A stretch of DNA of 64,000 bases from Streptomyces griseoluteus (GTDB lineage: Bacteria > Actinomycetota > Actinomycetes > Streptomycetales > Streptomycetaceae): the NCBI RefSeq assembly GCF_004784465.1, contig NZ_SRRU01000006.1, forward strand, positions 1 through 64,000. The letters are read 5' to 3'. Numbering within the stretch: position 1 is the stretch's first letter; every line of letters begins with the position of its first letter. The notes below the pieces were generated by a model. That model saw only the letters and a list, made by a program, of their open reading frames with translations, was not told the origin of the DNA and made no database searches. Made by a program: the position numbers and the translations under genes. This document shows positions 18,106 to 26,945 of the stretch, in pieces.

Positions 18106-18576
18106 ATGTACGTGGTGAAGAGTTCCCTTCCCGAGGCCGAGCTGAAGACCGTCTCCGAGGCGCTGCAGGGGGCGCTCGTGGACCTGGTCGATCTCTCGCT
18201 GGTCGCCAAGCAGATCCACTGGAACGTGGTCGGGCCACGCTTCCGGTCCATCCACCTCCAGCTCGACGAGGTGGTCCTGTCCGCGCGCAACGCCTCCGAC
18301 CTGGTGGCCGAACGCTCCTCCGCGCTGGGCGTCCCGCCGGACGGACGGGCGCCCACGGTCGCCTCCGGCACCGGCATCAAGGTCCCGCCGGCCGGCTGGA
18401 TCAAGGACACGGACGCGGTCGCGGGGATGGTCGCCGCCCTCGGCGCGGTCATCGGCCGGATGCGGGAGCGGGTGAACGCGACCGGCGACGCCGACCCCGT
18501 GACCCAGGACATCCTCATCCAGATCACGGGCGACCTCGAAAAACACCATTGGATGTTTCAGGCCGAGAGCGCTTAG
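18106..18576 (+). CDS. dpsB: Dps-family ferritin-like protein DpsB
   Basis: The 156-aa protein starts at ATG 18106 behind AGGA; an in-frame ATG at 18061 would add 15 residues. It is a Dps ferritin-like protein: the ferroxidase segment KQIHWNVVGPRFRSIHLQLDEVV (His, Asp and Glu ligands) and the final DLEKHHWMFQAES helix are intact. Dps proteins form dodecamers that oxidise iron and, in some cases, compact DNA. The location beside clgR matches S. coelicolor DpsB (SCO5756), one of three Dps proteins affecting nucleoid condensation in spores. Confidence 0.92.
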   Translation: MYVVKSSLPEAELKTVSEALQGALVDLVDLSLVAKQIHWNVVGPRFRSIHLQLDEVVLSARNASDLVAERSSALGVPPDGRAPTVASGTGIKVPPAGWIKDTDAVAGMVAALGAVIGRMRERVNATGDADPVTQDILIQITGDLEKHHWMFQAESA

Positions 18577-18701
18577 AAGAACGGGGGTTCCGCGCCGGCC
18601 GTGCCGGGCGTCTGCCCGGCGCTGCCCCGGTGAGCCCTTCGGTGCGCCTCCCGCAGGTGGCAGGTGGTGTTCTAGCTTCTCCGGCTGGAGGTGGCGGGTC
18701 C

Positions 18702-18989
18702 GTGGACGGGCGAATAGTGCGCTGGGGGGCAGGTGTGGGGTTCGGCGTGGTGTGGTGGTGGGCCGTGCTGCGGCTGACCCTGGGGGACGGCGCGGGGGTG
18801 CTGGAGGGGTCCGTGGTGCTCGGGGGGTGGGGGCTGGGGGTGCTGCCGGTGCACTGTGTCGCCAAGGACCGGGCCGAGGGGGCGGTGCGGACCGGGCGGT
18901 GGCGGGAGGCGTGGCGGAGCACGGGGGAGGGTTCGGACGCGGAAGCGGGTGCTGCGGTAACTCATTCCGGTGAATCGGGGGCGGGGTGA
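18702..18989 (+). CDS. Small predicted membrane protein of unknown function
   Basis: The open frame from GTG 18702 codes for 95 residues, with GGAG about 11 bases upstream. The N-terminal half has two hydrophobic stretches (VGFGVVWWWAVLRLTL and GSVVLGGWGLGVLPVHCVA) typical of a two-helix membrane protein. The C-terminal half is polar and low in complexity. Coding-frame third-position GC is high but so are the other positions, so evidence that it is translated is moderate. I do not recognise the family. Confidence 0.5.
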   Translation: MDGRIVRWGAGVGFGVVWWWAVLRLTLGDGAGVLEGSVVLGGWGLGVLPVHCVAKDRAEGAVRTGRWREAWRSTGEGSDAEAGAAVTHSGESGAG

Positions 18990-19066
18990 GCGGGGGCTGC
19001 TCCGGTGGGGCTTGAGCTGAGTCTGGGCGGAGGCTCGGGTTCGCTTCGCGGTTGGCAGGCGGGGAG

Positions 19067-19912
19067 TCAGCGCGCGGGGCGCGGGTAACGCTCCCGCCAG
19101 CGCTGGGCGGTGCCGGGTGCGGGGGTGGGGCCGCTCTGGCAGGTGGGGCACCAGTAGGTGGGACGCTCCTGGGTGCCGTCGCCCTGGTCGGCCACGCGTA
19201 CCGGGGTGCGGCAGCGCAGGCAGGGACGGGAAGCGCGGCCGTAGACGTAGAGGTCCTTCCGGGGCAGGCCGGTGGTCTGGCGGACCGGGCGGGCCCGGTT
19301 GACCTCCAGCAGGCGCTGGGCCATACCGGGAAGCAGGGCGGCGCGGTCCTCGGGGAGTGCGCCGACGGGGAGCCACGGGGTCACGCCGAGCAGGAAGCAC
19401 AGTTCGCTCTTGTATATGTTGCCGATTCCGGCGAGATTGCGCTGGTCGAGCAGGGCCTCGCCGAGGGCGCGGTCCGGGTCGGCGTACAGGTTGGCGAGGG
19501 CGAGTTCCGGGTCCCAGTCGGGGCCGAGGAGGTCGGGCCCCAGATGGCCTACGACGCGCTCCTCGTCCTCGGTGCGCAGCAGCTCCAGCACCGACAGGCG
19601 GTAGCCGACGGCCATGCGGTCGTCGGCGCCCAGGACGACGCGGATCTGGTGTCCGGCACCGCCCCGCCAGGCCTGGCCTGTGCCGTACACCTTCCAGGCG
19701 CCCTCCATCCGCAGATGCGTGTGCAGGGTGAGGCCGCCCTCGAAGCGAGTGAGCAGGTGCTTGCCGCGCGGGGCGGTGTTCAGCACGGTGCGGCCGGTTA
19801 GGTCGACCGTCGCGTACTGCGGCACCCGGAAGTCGCTGTGGGTCAGCACCCTGCCCGCGAGCGCGTCGTGCAGCCGCTTCGCGGTCTGCCACACCGTGTC
19901 ACCTTCGGGCAT
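19067..19912 (-). CDS. nei: Fpg/Nei-family DNA glycosylase (Nei2 type)
   Basis: The 281-aa protein begins MPEGDTVW: Pro2 and Glu3 are the catalytic residues of Fpg/Nei glycosylases once Met1 is removed. The H2TH motif segment (LLDQRNLAGIGNIYKSE) and the C-terminal zinc finger (CLRCRTPV ... YWCPTCQ) are present. These enzymes excise oxidised pyrimidines or purines and cut the abasic site. The MPEGDTV start and neighbourhood next to lhr match the actinobacterial Nei2 branch. It lies 45 bp downstream of lhr on the same strand and is probably co-transcribed. Confidence 0.92.
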   Translation of the reverse strand: MPEGDTVWQTAKRLHDALAGRVLTHSDFRVPQYATVDLTGRTVLNTAPRGKHLLTRFEGGLTLHTHLRMEGAWKVYGTGQAWRGGAGHQIRVVLGADDRMAVGYRLSVLELLRTEDEERVVGHLGPDLLGPDWDPELALANLYADPDRALGEALLDQRNLAGIGNIYKSELCFLLGVTPWLPVGALPEDRAALLPGMAQRLLEVNRARPVRQTTGLPRKDLYVYGRASRPCLRCRTPVRVADQGDGTQERPTYWCPTCQSGPTPAPGTAQRWRERYPRPAR

Positions 19913-19957
19913 GCGTCCAGGGTGCCACGGCGCGGGGGCCTTCTCCGGCCGCCGGGC

Positions 19958-22900
19958 CTACGCGCGCAGGCGCAGACCGCGTGGCGTCGCTATGAAGCCG
20001 GCGCCCTCCAGCAGGGGGCCCAGGGTCGAGGTCAGGGCCGCGGTGCCGTTGATCCGCTCCACGGTGACCGTGCCCAGGGAGCCCGCGCGGGCGGCCGCCG
20101 CCAGGGCCTCCGCCGCCGCGCGCAGGCGGGGGTCGTCGGCCGCCGCGGAGTCCGGTTCGGTGGGCCAGGCCAGCAGGGTCTTGCCGCCGCGCTCCATGTA
20201 GAGGGTCAGCTCGCCCTCCACCAGGACGACCAGTGAGCCCGCCTTGCGGCCCGGCTTGTGCCCGGCACCGGTCGGGGGTTCGGGCCAGGGCAGGGCGGCG
20301 CCGTACGCGTTGGCGGGGTCGGCGGCGGCGAGGACCACCGCCTTGGAGTCGGGGGCGGTGTCCCGCGTACGGGGGCCGTAGCTCCGGCTCGCAAGGGAGC
20401 CGTAGCCCGAGCCGCCGCGCGGGCCGCCCTGGCCGGGGGAGGCGTACGGGTCGGTGATGGTCGCCGGGCCGAAGGGGCGCGGGAGACCGCCGTCGTCCCC
20501 GCCCCGGGGCGGCCAGGCGAAGTCGCCGTCGATGCTCGGATGTCCGAATCCGCCGGAGGACGGGTCGAAGGCGTCGGACGCGGCGTGGCCGTTACCGGGG
20601 AAGGGCGGGAGCGCGCCGTTGCCCGCAGGTGCCGGGGCGGGCATCACCCGCTCGCCCCGGTCACGGGCGTTCGACACCGCCCGGAGGCGGTCCACCGCGC
20701 CGTCCATGGCGAACTGGGCGGCGCCGAGACCTTCGACCACATAGCCGCGCCGGGCCTGGCCGCTCTCCTCGAACACGGACAGCACCCGGTACACCGCCGA
20801 GAAACCGCCCTCGACGCCCTCCGCGCCCACGGCACCGCGCGTCACCACCCCGTGCCGGTCCAGCAGGGCACGCGCACGCGCGTGGGCGCGCACGGTGGCG
20901 TCCGGCTCGGGCACGGGCAACAACGACCAGCGGCCGCCCACGGTCGGCGGGCCGGACCGCGAGGTGGCGCGGGCGGCGGCGGTCAGGGACCCGTAACGCC
21001 CTCGCGGGACATTGCGTTTGGCACGGTGGGCCGTCGCACCCGCCGTTCGGCCCGAGCCCAGCAGGGCGCGCATCGGGGCCAGGGTGTCGTTGGTGAGCCG
21101 GCCCGACCAGGCCAGGTCCCACAGGGCGTCGGCCAGGTGGGCGTCGCTGGCCTCGGGGTGCGTGGTGGCGCGGACCTGGTCGGCGATCTGCCGGAAGAAC
21201 AGGCCGTAACCGCCGGAGAGCGTGTCCAGGACCGACTGGTGGAGCGGGCTCAGCTCCAGGGGGTGGGCGGGCGGCAGCAAGAGGGGCGCGGTGTCCGCGA
21301 GGTAGAGCGAGACCCAGCCGTCCTTGCCGGGCAGCGAGCCCGCCCCGGCCCACACGACCTCACCCGCCGCGGTGAGCTCGTCCAGCATCGACGGCTTGTA
21401 GTCCGCCACGCGGGACGGCAGGACGAGCTTCTCCAGCGCGGAGGCGGGCACCGAGGCGCCCTGCAACTGCTCGATGGCGCGCACCAGTCCGTCGGTGCCG
21501 CGCAGCGTGTGGCCCTTGCCGATGTGCTGCCACTGCGGGAGGAACTGGGCGAGCGCGGCGGGCGGCACCGGCTCCAGCTCGTGCCGCAGCGCGGCCAGCG
21601 AACGGCGGCGCAGCCGGCGCAGCACCGTGGCGTCGCACCACTCCTGGCCGATGCCCGCCGGATGGAACTCGCCCTGCACGACCCGGCCGCCGGCGGCCAG
21701 CCGCTGGAGGGCCCCCTCGGTGACCGCGACGCCCAGACCGAAGCGCGCGGCGGCGGAGGCCGAAGTGAAGGGGCCGTGGGTACGGGCGTAGCGCGCCAGG
21801 AGGTCGCCGAGCGGGTCCTTCACCGGCTCGGTGAACGCCTCGGGGACACCGACCGGCAGCGCCGTGCCCAGTGCGTCGCGCAGACGGCCCGCGTCCTCGA
21901 CGGCCGCCCAGTGGTCCGCACCGGCGACGCGCACCTTGATGACCCGCCGGGCGGCGGCCAGCTCACGCGCCCACTCCGGCTCGGCGCCCCGCTCGGCCAG
22001 CTCGGCGTCGGTCAGCGGGCCCAGCAGCCGGAGCAGGTCCGCGACGCTCTCCGGGTCCTTGGCACGCCGGTCCTCGGTGAGCCACTGGAGTTCGCGCTCC
22101 AGCTCGGTCAGCACCTCGGCGTCGAGCAGCTCCCGCAGTTCCGCCTGGCCCAGCAGCTCGGCCAGCAGCCGGGAGTCCAGGGAGAGCGCGGCGGCGCGGC
22201 GCTCGGCGAGGGGGGAGTCGCCCTCGTAGAGGAACTGGGCGACATAACCGAACAGCAGGGAGCGGGCGAACGGGGAGGGTTCGGGGGTGGTGACCTCGAC
22301 CAGGCTGACCTTGCGGGACTCGATGTCGCCCATCAGCTCGACCAGGCCGGGCACGTCGAACACGTCCTGGAGGCACTCGCGGATCGCCTCCAGGACGATC
22401 GGGAACGACCCGAACTCGCTGGCCACCTCCAGCAGCTGAGCGGCGCGCTGGCGCTGCTGCCACAGCGGGGTGCGCTTGCCGGGGTTGCGGCGTGGCAGCA
22501 GCAGCGCGCGGGCGGCGCACTCCCGGAAGCGGGAGGCGAACAGGGCCGAGCCGCCGACCTGGTCGGTGACGACCTGGTCGACCTCGCCCTTGTCGAAGGC
22601 GACGTCCGCCGCGCCGACCGGGGCCTGCTCGCCGTCGTACTCCGTGCCGCCCTTGCCGGGGCTCTGGTCCAGCAGGTCCAGGCCCATCAGGTCGGCGTCG
22701 GGCAGGCGCAGCACGATGCCGTCGTCGGCGTGCATGACCTGTGCGTCCATGCCGTACCGCTCGGAGAGGCGGGCACCCAGCGCGAGCGCCCAGGGGGCGT
22801 GGACCTGGGCGCCGAAGGGGGAGTGGATCACGACTCGCCAGTCGCCCAGCTCGTCCCGGAAGCGCTCCACGACGATGGTGCGGTCGTCCGGGACGTGCCC

Positions 22901-24898
22901 GCAGGCCTCGCGCTGCTCGGCGAGGTAGGACAGGACGTTGTCCGCCGCCCACGCGTCCAGGCCCGCGGTGAGCAGGCGCAGCCGGGCGTCCTCCTCGGAC
23001 AGCGCGCCGACCTCGCGCAGGAACGCGCCGAGTGCACGGCCCAGTTCGAGCGGGCGGCCGAGCTGGTCGCCCTTCCAGAAGGGCAGCCGGCCCGGCACAC
23101 CGGGCGCGGGGGAGACCAGGACCCGGTCGCGGGTGATGTCCTCGATGCGCCAGGAACTCGTGCCCAGCGTGAAGACGTCGCCCACGCGGGACTCGTACAC
23201 CATCTCCTCGTCCAGCTCGCCGACCCGGCCGCCGCCCTTCTTGGGGTCGGAACCGGCGAGGAAGACGCCGAACAGGCCCCGGTCGGGGATGGTGCCGCCG
23301 GAGGTCACGGCGAGCCGCTGGGCGCCGGGCCTGCCGCTGATGGTGCCGGCCACGCGGTCCCACACCAGACGGGGGCGCAGTTCCGCGAACGCGTCCGACG
23401 GGTACCGGCCCGCGAGCATGTCCAGGGTGGCGGTGAACGCGGACTCGGGGAGCGAGGCGAAGGGCGCCGCGCGCCGCACGGTCGCCAGCAGGTCGTCGAA
23501 CTGCCAGGTGTCCAGCGCCGTCATGGCGACGATCTGCTGGGCCAGCACGTCCAGCGGGTTGGACGGCACCCGCAGCGACTCGATCCCGCCCGAGCGCATC
23601 CGCTCGGTGACCACGGCCGCCTGCACCAGGTCGCCCCGGTACTTGGGAAAGACCACGCCAGTGGAGACGGCGCCCACTTGGTGCCCGGCGCGGCCCACGC
23701 GCTGGAGGCCGGAGGCGACCGAGGGCGGGGACTCGACCTGGACGACCAGGTCGACGGCGCCCATGTCGATGCCCAGCTCCAGGCTGGAGGTGGCCACCAC
23801 GGCGGGCAGCCGCCCGGCCTTCAGGTCCTCCTCGACGAGTGCGCGCTGCTCCTTGGAGACCGAGCCGTGGTGCGCGCGGGCGATCACCTGCGGCGCGCCC
23901 TGGGCCGCGCCCGAGCCGCCCATCAGCTCGGCCGGGGAGTGGTGCTCGTCCAGCTTCTCGCCGGTGGCCCGCTCGTAGGCGATCTCGTTGAGCCGGTTGC
24001 ACAGCCGCTCCGCCAGCCGGCGGGAGTTGGCGAACACGATGGTCGAGCGGTGCGACTGGACCAGGTCGGCGATCTTCTCCTCGACGTGCGGCCAGATCGA
24101 GGGCTTCTCTGCCTTGTCGTCGCCGTCGGCCGCGGGGGAGCCGCCCAGCTCGCCCATGTCCTCGACGGGCACGACCACCGAGAGGTCGAACTCCTTGCCC
24201 GACTCGGGCTGGACGATCTCCACCTTGCGCTGGGGCGAAAGATAACGGGCCACCTCGTCCACCGGCCGCACGGTCGCCGACAGGCCGATCCGGCGGGCGG
24301 GCTTGGGCAGCAGCTCGTCCAGCCGCTCCAGGGACAGCGCGAGGTGCGCGCCGCGCTTGGTGCCCGCGACCGCGTGCACCTCGTCCAGGATCACGGTCTC
24401 GATGCCGGTGAGCGCGTCCCGCGCGGACGAGGTCAGCATGAGGAACAGCGACTCGGGGGTGGTGATCAGGATGTCCGGCGGGCGGGTCACCAGGGCGCGC
24501 CGCTCGGCGGGCGGGGTGTCGCCGGAGCGGATGCCCACCTTGATCTCGGGCTCGGGCAGGCCCAGGCGCACGGACTCCTGCCGGATGCCGGTCAGCGGGC
24601 TGCGCAGATTGCGCTCCACATCGACCGCGAGCGCCTTCAGCGGGGACACGTACAGCACCCGGCAGCGCTTCTTCGGGTCGGCCGGGGGCGGGGTGGAGGC
24701 CAGCTGGTCCAGGGCGGCGAGGAAGGCGGCCAGCGTCTTGCCGGAGCCGGTCGGCGCCACCACCAGCGCGTCCGACCCCTCGTTGAGGGCCTTCCAGGCG
24801 CCGGCCTGGGCCTCGGTGGGCGCGTGGAACGCCCCCGTGAACCATTCGCGGGTCGCGGGGGAGAAGCCTTCGAGGGCCGGGTGGGCGGGACTGACCAT
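19958..24898 (-). CDS. lhr: Lhr-type ATP-dependent DNA helicase
   Basis: The 1646-aa superfamily 2 helicase starts at ATG 24898 (MVSPAHPALEGFSPATREWF); a longer frame exists upstream but a promoter element sits exactly there. Motif I is APTGSGKT (48-55), followed by DEVHAVAG (motif II), SATVRP (motif III), helicase domain 2 (HHGSVSKEQR, GRAGHQ), a winged helix and the long Lhr C-terminal region with a DNA-binding beta barrel. Lhr unwinds 3'-tailed DNA and RNA:DNA duplexes and is damage-inducible in mycobacteria. It forms an operon with nei. An internal low-complexity Gly/Pro/Asp region (about 1490-1570) is specific to streptomycetes. Confidence 0.95.
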   Translation of the reverse strand: MVSPAHPALEGFSPATREWFTGAFHAPTEAQAGAWKALNEGSDALVVAPTGSGKTLAAFLAALDQLASTPPPADPKKRCRVLYVSPLKALAVDVERNLRSPLTGIRQESVRLGLPEPEIKVGIRSGDTPPAERRALVTRPPDILITTPESLFLMLTSSARDALTGIETVILDEVHAVAGTKRGAHLALSLERLDELLPKPARRIGLSATVRPVDEVARYLSPQRKVEIVQPESGKEFDLSVVVPVEDMGELGGSPAADGDDKAEKPSIWPHVEEKIADLVQSHRSTIVFANSRRLAERLCNRLNEIAYERATGEKLDEHHSPAELMGGSGAAQGAPQVIARAHHGSVSKEQRALVEEDLKAGRLPAVVATSSLELGIDMGAVDLVVQVESPPSVASGLQRVGRAGHQVGAVSTGVVFPKYRGDLVQAAVVTERMRSGGIESLRVPSNPLDVLAQQIVAMTALDTWQFDDLLATVRRAAPFASLPESAFTATLDMLAGRYPSDAFAELRPRLVWDRVAGTISGRPGAQRLAVTSGGTIPDRGLFGVFLAGSDPKKGGGRVGELDEEMVYESRVGDVFTLGTSSWRIEDITRDRVLVSPAPGVPGRLPFWKGDQLGRPLELGRALGAFLREVGALSEEDARLRLLTAGLDAWAADNVLSYLAEQREACGHVPDDRTIVVERFRDELGDWRVVIHSPFGAQVHAPWALALGARLSERYGMDAQVMHADDGIVLRLPDADLMGLDLLDQSPGKGGTEYDGEQAPVGAADVAFDKGEVDQVVTDQVGGSALFASRFRECAARALLLPRRNPGKRTPLWQQRQRAAQLLEVASEFGSFPIVLEAIRECLQDVFDVPGLVELMGDIESRKVSLVEVTTPEPSPFARSLLFGYVAQFLYEGDSPLAERRAAALSLDSRLLAELLGQAELRELLDAEVLTELERELQWLTEDRRAKDPESVADLLRLLGPLTDAELAERGAEPEWARELAAARRVIKVRVAGADHWAAVEDAGRLRDALGTALPVGVPEAFTEPVKDPLGDLLARYARTHGPFTSASAAARFGLGVAVTEGALQRLAAGGRVVQGEFHPAGIGQEWCDATVLRRLRRRSLAALRHELEPVPPAALAQFLPQWQHIGKGHTLRGTDGLVRAIEQLQGASVPASALEKLVLPSRVADYKPSMLDELTAAGEVVWAGAGSLPGKDGWVSLYLADTAPLLLPPAHPLELSPLHQSVLDTLSGGYGLFFRQIADQVRATTHPEASDAHLADALWDLAWSGRLTNDTLAPMRALLGSGRTAGATAHRAKRNVPRGRYGSLTAAARATSRSGPPTVGGRWSLLPVPEPDATVRAHARARALLDRHGVVTRGAVGAEGVEGGFSAVYRVLSVFEESGQARRGYVVEGLGAAQFAMDGAVDRLRAVSNARDRGERVMPAPAPAGNGALPPFPGNGHAASDAFDPSSGGFGHPSIDGDFAWPPRGGDDGGLPRPFGPATITDPYASPGQGGPRGGSGYGSLASRSYGPRTRDTAPDSKAVVLAAADPANAYGAALPWPEPPTGAGHKPGRKAGSLVVLVEGELTLYMERGGKTLLAWPTEPDSAAADDPRLRAAAEALAAAARAGSLGTVTVERINGTAALTSTLGPLLEGAGFIATPRGLRLRA

Positions 24899-24904
24899 GC
24901 CTCT

Positions 24905-24927
24905 ATCCTGCACCCGCCCACTGACAA
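24905..24927 (-). promoter_or_regulatory. RecA-NDp/PafBC-type promoter of lhr-nei
   Basis: On the minus strand the sequence reads TTGTCAGTG, 8 bases, CAGGAT, then 6 bases and the ATG of lhr. The first 9-mer and the spacing match the LexA-independent DNA-damage promoter known from mycobacteria (TTGTCRGTG-N8-TAnnnT), with one -10 mismatch. Transcription should start at or next to the ATG, giving a leaderless message. Confidence 0.75.
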
Positions 24928-24998
24928 TCGGGCTGACCTGGGCAAACGGGACGGATCGGGGTGCGCCTCGACCGGCGGGCGTGGCCGACAATGGGCGT

Positions 24999-25982
24999 AT
25001 GGCGGGTTCAGACGAGCGGGCACGGCACTGGCGGTACGCGGAACTGCCCGGCGTCGACCTGCTCCGTGCCCACTACATCCGCAAGACCTTCGTCCGCCAC
25101 ACCCACGAGAATTTCGTGATCGCGGCCATAGTGGACGGCGTCGAGGTCTTCCACCACCGGGGCGCCGACGTCTCCGTGGGCGCGGGTGCCCTCGCCCTGG
25201 TCAACCCGGACACCCCGCACACCGGGCGCGCGGGCGTCCCCGAGGGCTGGCGGTACGGCGCGGTCTACCCCTCGCCCGAGGTGGTGGCCGGGATAGCGGC
25301 CGAGACGACCACCATCCGGGGCACGCCCGGCTTCGTCGCGCCGATGGTGGACGACCCGTACACCGTCCGCCTCGTCCACCAGATCCTGCGCGCCGCCGAG
25401 GAGGGCAACGCGCTGGCCGCCGACACCCTGCTGAGCGTCGCGGTGACCAGGCTGCTGCGGCTCAACGGCGGCCCGCTGCCCGAGCGGCGCCCCCGCTCGG
25501 CCGGCGCCGGGATCGCCGCACGCGCGCGTGCCGTGCTGGAGGAACGGATGGCGGAGCCGCCCGGCCTGGAGCGCCTGGCCACCGACCTCGGCACCAGCCG
25601 CTTCGCCCTGCTGCGGGCCTTCCGGGACGCCTACGGCATGCCCCCGCACACCTGGCTCACCGACGCGCGCGTACGCCGCGCCCGGCTCCTGCTGGACACC
25701 GGCACCCCGCCCGCCGAGGCCGCCGCGCTCGTCGGCTTCACCGACCAGCCCCACCTCAACCGTCACTTCGCCCGCATCGTCGGCGTGCCGCCGGGCGCCT
25801 ACCAGCGCGAACGCGAGAACGTGGGCGGGCGCAACAACGTACAAGACGGCGCCGGGCGGGCGGCCGTAGCGTCCGGGGCGTGGCACAGCGACAGACAGCA
25901 CTCGCGGACAGAGCCGCCGAGGACGCGGGAAAGCCGGACAGCGCCGTCGTACGGGACGCCCTCGGGGTCGGCGTCGCCGTAG
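24999..25982 (+). CDS. AraC-family transcriptional regulator with N-terminal cupin domain
   Basis: The 327-aa protein starts at ATG 24999 (MAGSDERARHWRYAELPGVD). Residues about 15-90 form an AraC_binding cupin (HTHENFVIAAIVDGVEVFHHRG, LVNPDTPHTG); residues about 170-270 are the two helix-turn-helix motifs of AraC (LATDLGTSRFALLRAFRDAY, AAALVGFTDQPHLNRHFARIVG). The inducer is unknown. It precedes azlC and azlD on the same strand and probably controls them. The frame runs 103 bp into azlC, adding about 50 low-complexity residues; this tail is unusual and may be non-functional. Confidence 0.88.
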   Translation: MAGSDERARHWRYAELPGVDLLRAHYIRKTFVRHTHENFVIAAIVDGVEVFHHRGADVSVGAGALALVNPDTPHTGRAGVPEGWRYGAVYPSPEVVAGIAAETTTIRGTPGFVAPMVDDPYTVRLVHQILRAAEEGNALAADTLLSVAVTRLLRLNGGPLPERRPRSAGAGIAARARAVLEERMAEPPGLERLATDLGTSRFALLRAFRDAYGMPPHTWLTDARVRRARLLLDTGTPPAEAAALVGFTDQPHLNRHFARIVGVPPGAYQRERENVGGRNNVQDGAGRAAVASGAWHSDRQHSRTEPPRTRESRTAPSYGTPSGSASP

Positions 25983-26632
25983 GGCTCTCCGGCTTCGCCT
26001 TCGGCGTCACCTCGGCCGGCAGCGGACTCGGACTCCTCCAGACCTGCGCACTCAGCCTCCTGGTCTTCACCGGCGCCTCCCAGTTCGCCCTCGTAGGGGC
26101 ACTCGCGGCCGGCGGGAACCCGTTCACGGCTGCGGCGGGCGCGTTCTTCCTGGGCGTGCGCAACGCGTTCTACGGGCTGCGGCTCTCGCAGTTGCTCGCC
26201 CTCCCGCGCGCGTTGCGGCCGTTCGCCGCCCAATGGGTGATCGACGAGACCACCGCCGTCACCGTGGCCCAGCCGGACCGCCGCTCGGCGCGGCTCGGCT
26301 TCACCGTCACCGGGCTCAGCCTCTACGTGCTGTGGAACCTCACCACCCTGCTCGGCGCCCTCGGCGCGCAGGCCCTCGGGGACACCGACGCCTGGGGGCT
26401 GGACGCGGCGGGACCCGCCGTCTTCCTGGCGCTGCTCGCGCCCATGCTGACCACCTTCACCGAACGCGCGGTCGCTGCCCTGGCGGTCGTCCTGGGCCTC
26501 GGCCTGCTGCCCGTACTGCCCGCCGGGGCCCCCGTACTGGTGGCTGCCCTGGCGGCGCCGCTCGCCCTGCTCGTCCAAGGCCTTCGGGCCCGCTCCGCCC
26601 AGCGGCCGGACGCCCCGGAGGAGGACCGTTGA
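25880..26632 (+). CDS. azlC: Branched-chain amino acid exporter large subunit, AzlC family
   Basis: The 250-aa protein begins at GTG 25880 (VAQRQTALADRAAEDAG). It has six or more hydrophobic helices with AzlC signatures: VGVAVGLSGFAFGVTSAGSG, FTGASQFALVGALAAGG, FFLGVRNAFYGLRLS and WVIDETTAV. With AzlD it forms a two-subunit exporter for branched-chain amino acids or analogues. A TAGCGT box ending 8-9 bases before the GTG suggests a leaderless transcript independent of the AraC gene. The stop overlaps the TTG start of azlD (TTGA). Confidence 0.88.
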   Translation: MAQRQTALADRAAEDAGKPDSAVVRDALGVGVAVGLSGFAFGVTSAGSGLGLLQTCALSLLVFTGASQFALVGALAAGGNPFTAAAGAFFLGVRNAFYGLRLSQLLALPRALRPFAAQWVIDETTAVTVAQPDRRSARLGFTVTGLSLYVLWNLTTLLGALGAQALGDTDAWGLDAAGPAVFLALLAPMLTTFTERAVAALAVVLGLGLLPVLPAGAPVLVAALAAPLALLVQGLRARSAQRPDAPEEDR

Positions 26633-26937
26633 ACACCTGGCTCGCCATCGGCGTCACCGCGCTCGGCTGCTACGCCGTCAAACTCGCCGGACTGCTCGTC
26701 CCCGCGAGCGCCGTGGAACGGCCCCTGGTCAAGAAGCTCGCCGCGCTGCTGCCGGTCGCCCTGCTGGCCGCCCTCACCGCCCAGCAGACCTTCGCCGACG
26801 GCCACGCCCTCGTCCTGGACGCGCGGGCCGCAGGAGTGGCCGCTGCGGCCGTGGCGCTGCTGCTCCGGGCGCCGTTCCTGGTGGTCGTCGCGGTGGCCGT
26901 GGTGGTGACCGCCGGCGTACGCGCCCTGACCGGCTGA
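26629..26937 (+). CDS. azlD: AzlD family membrane protein (exporter small subunit)
   Basis: The 102-aa protein starts at TTG 26629, preceded by GGAGGAGG and overlapping the azlC stop by 4 bases. It has about three hydrophobic helices (LAIGVTALGCYAVKLAGLL, LLPVALLAALTAQQTF, AAVALLLRAPFLVVVAVAVVV). The small size, hydrophobicity and coupling to azlC identify AzlD. A TTG start is rare, but the ribosome binding site and overlap support it. Confidence 0.9.
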   Translation: MNTWLAIGVTALGCYAVKLAGLLVPASAVERPLVKKLAALLPVALLAALTAQQTFADGHALVLDARAAGVAAAAVALLLRAPFLVVVAVAVVVTAGVRALTG

Positions 26938-26945
26938 GCGCCGGG

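Noticed and set aside
20258..25000. Long plus-strand open frame opposite lhr
   Set aside because: Low-complexity Gly/Ala/Arg/Gln translation without motifs, while the minus strand encodes all helicase motifs. Only the last part (25880-26632) is real, as azlC.
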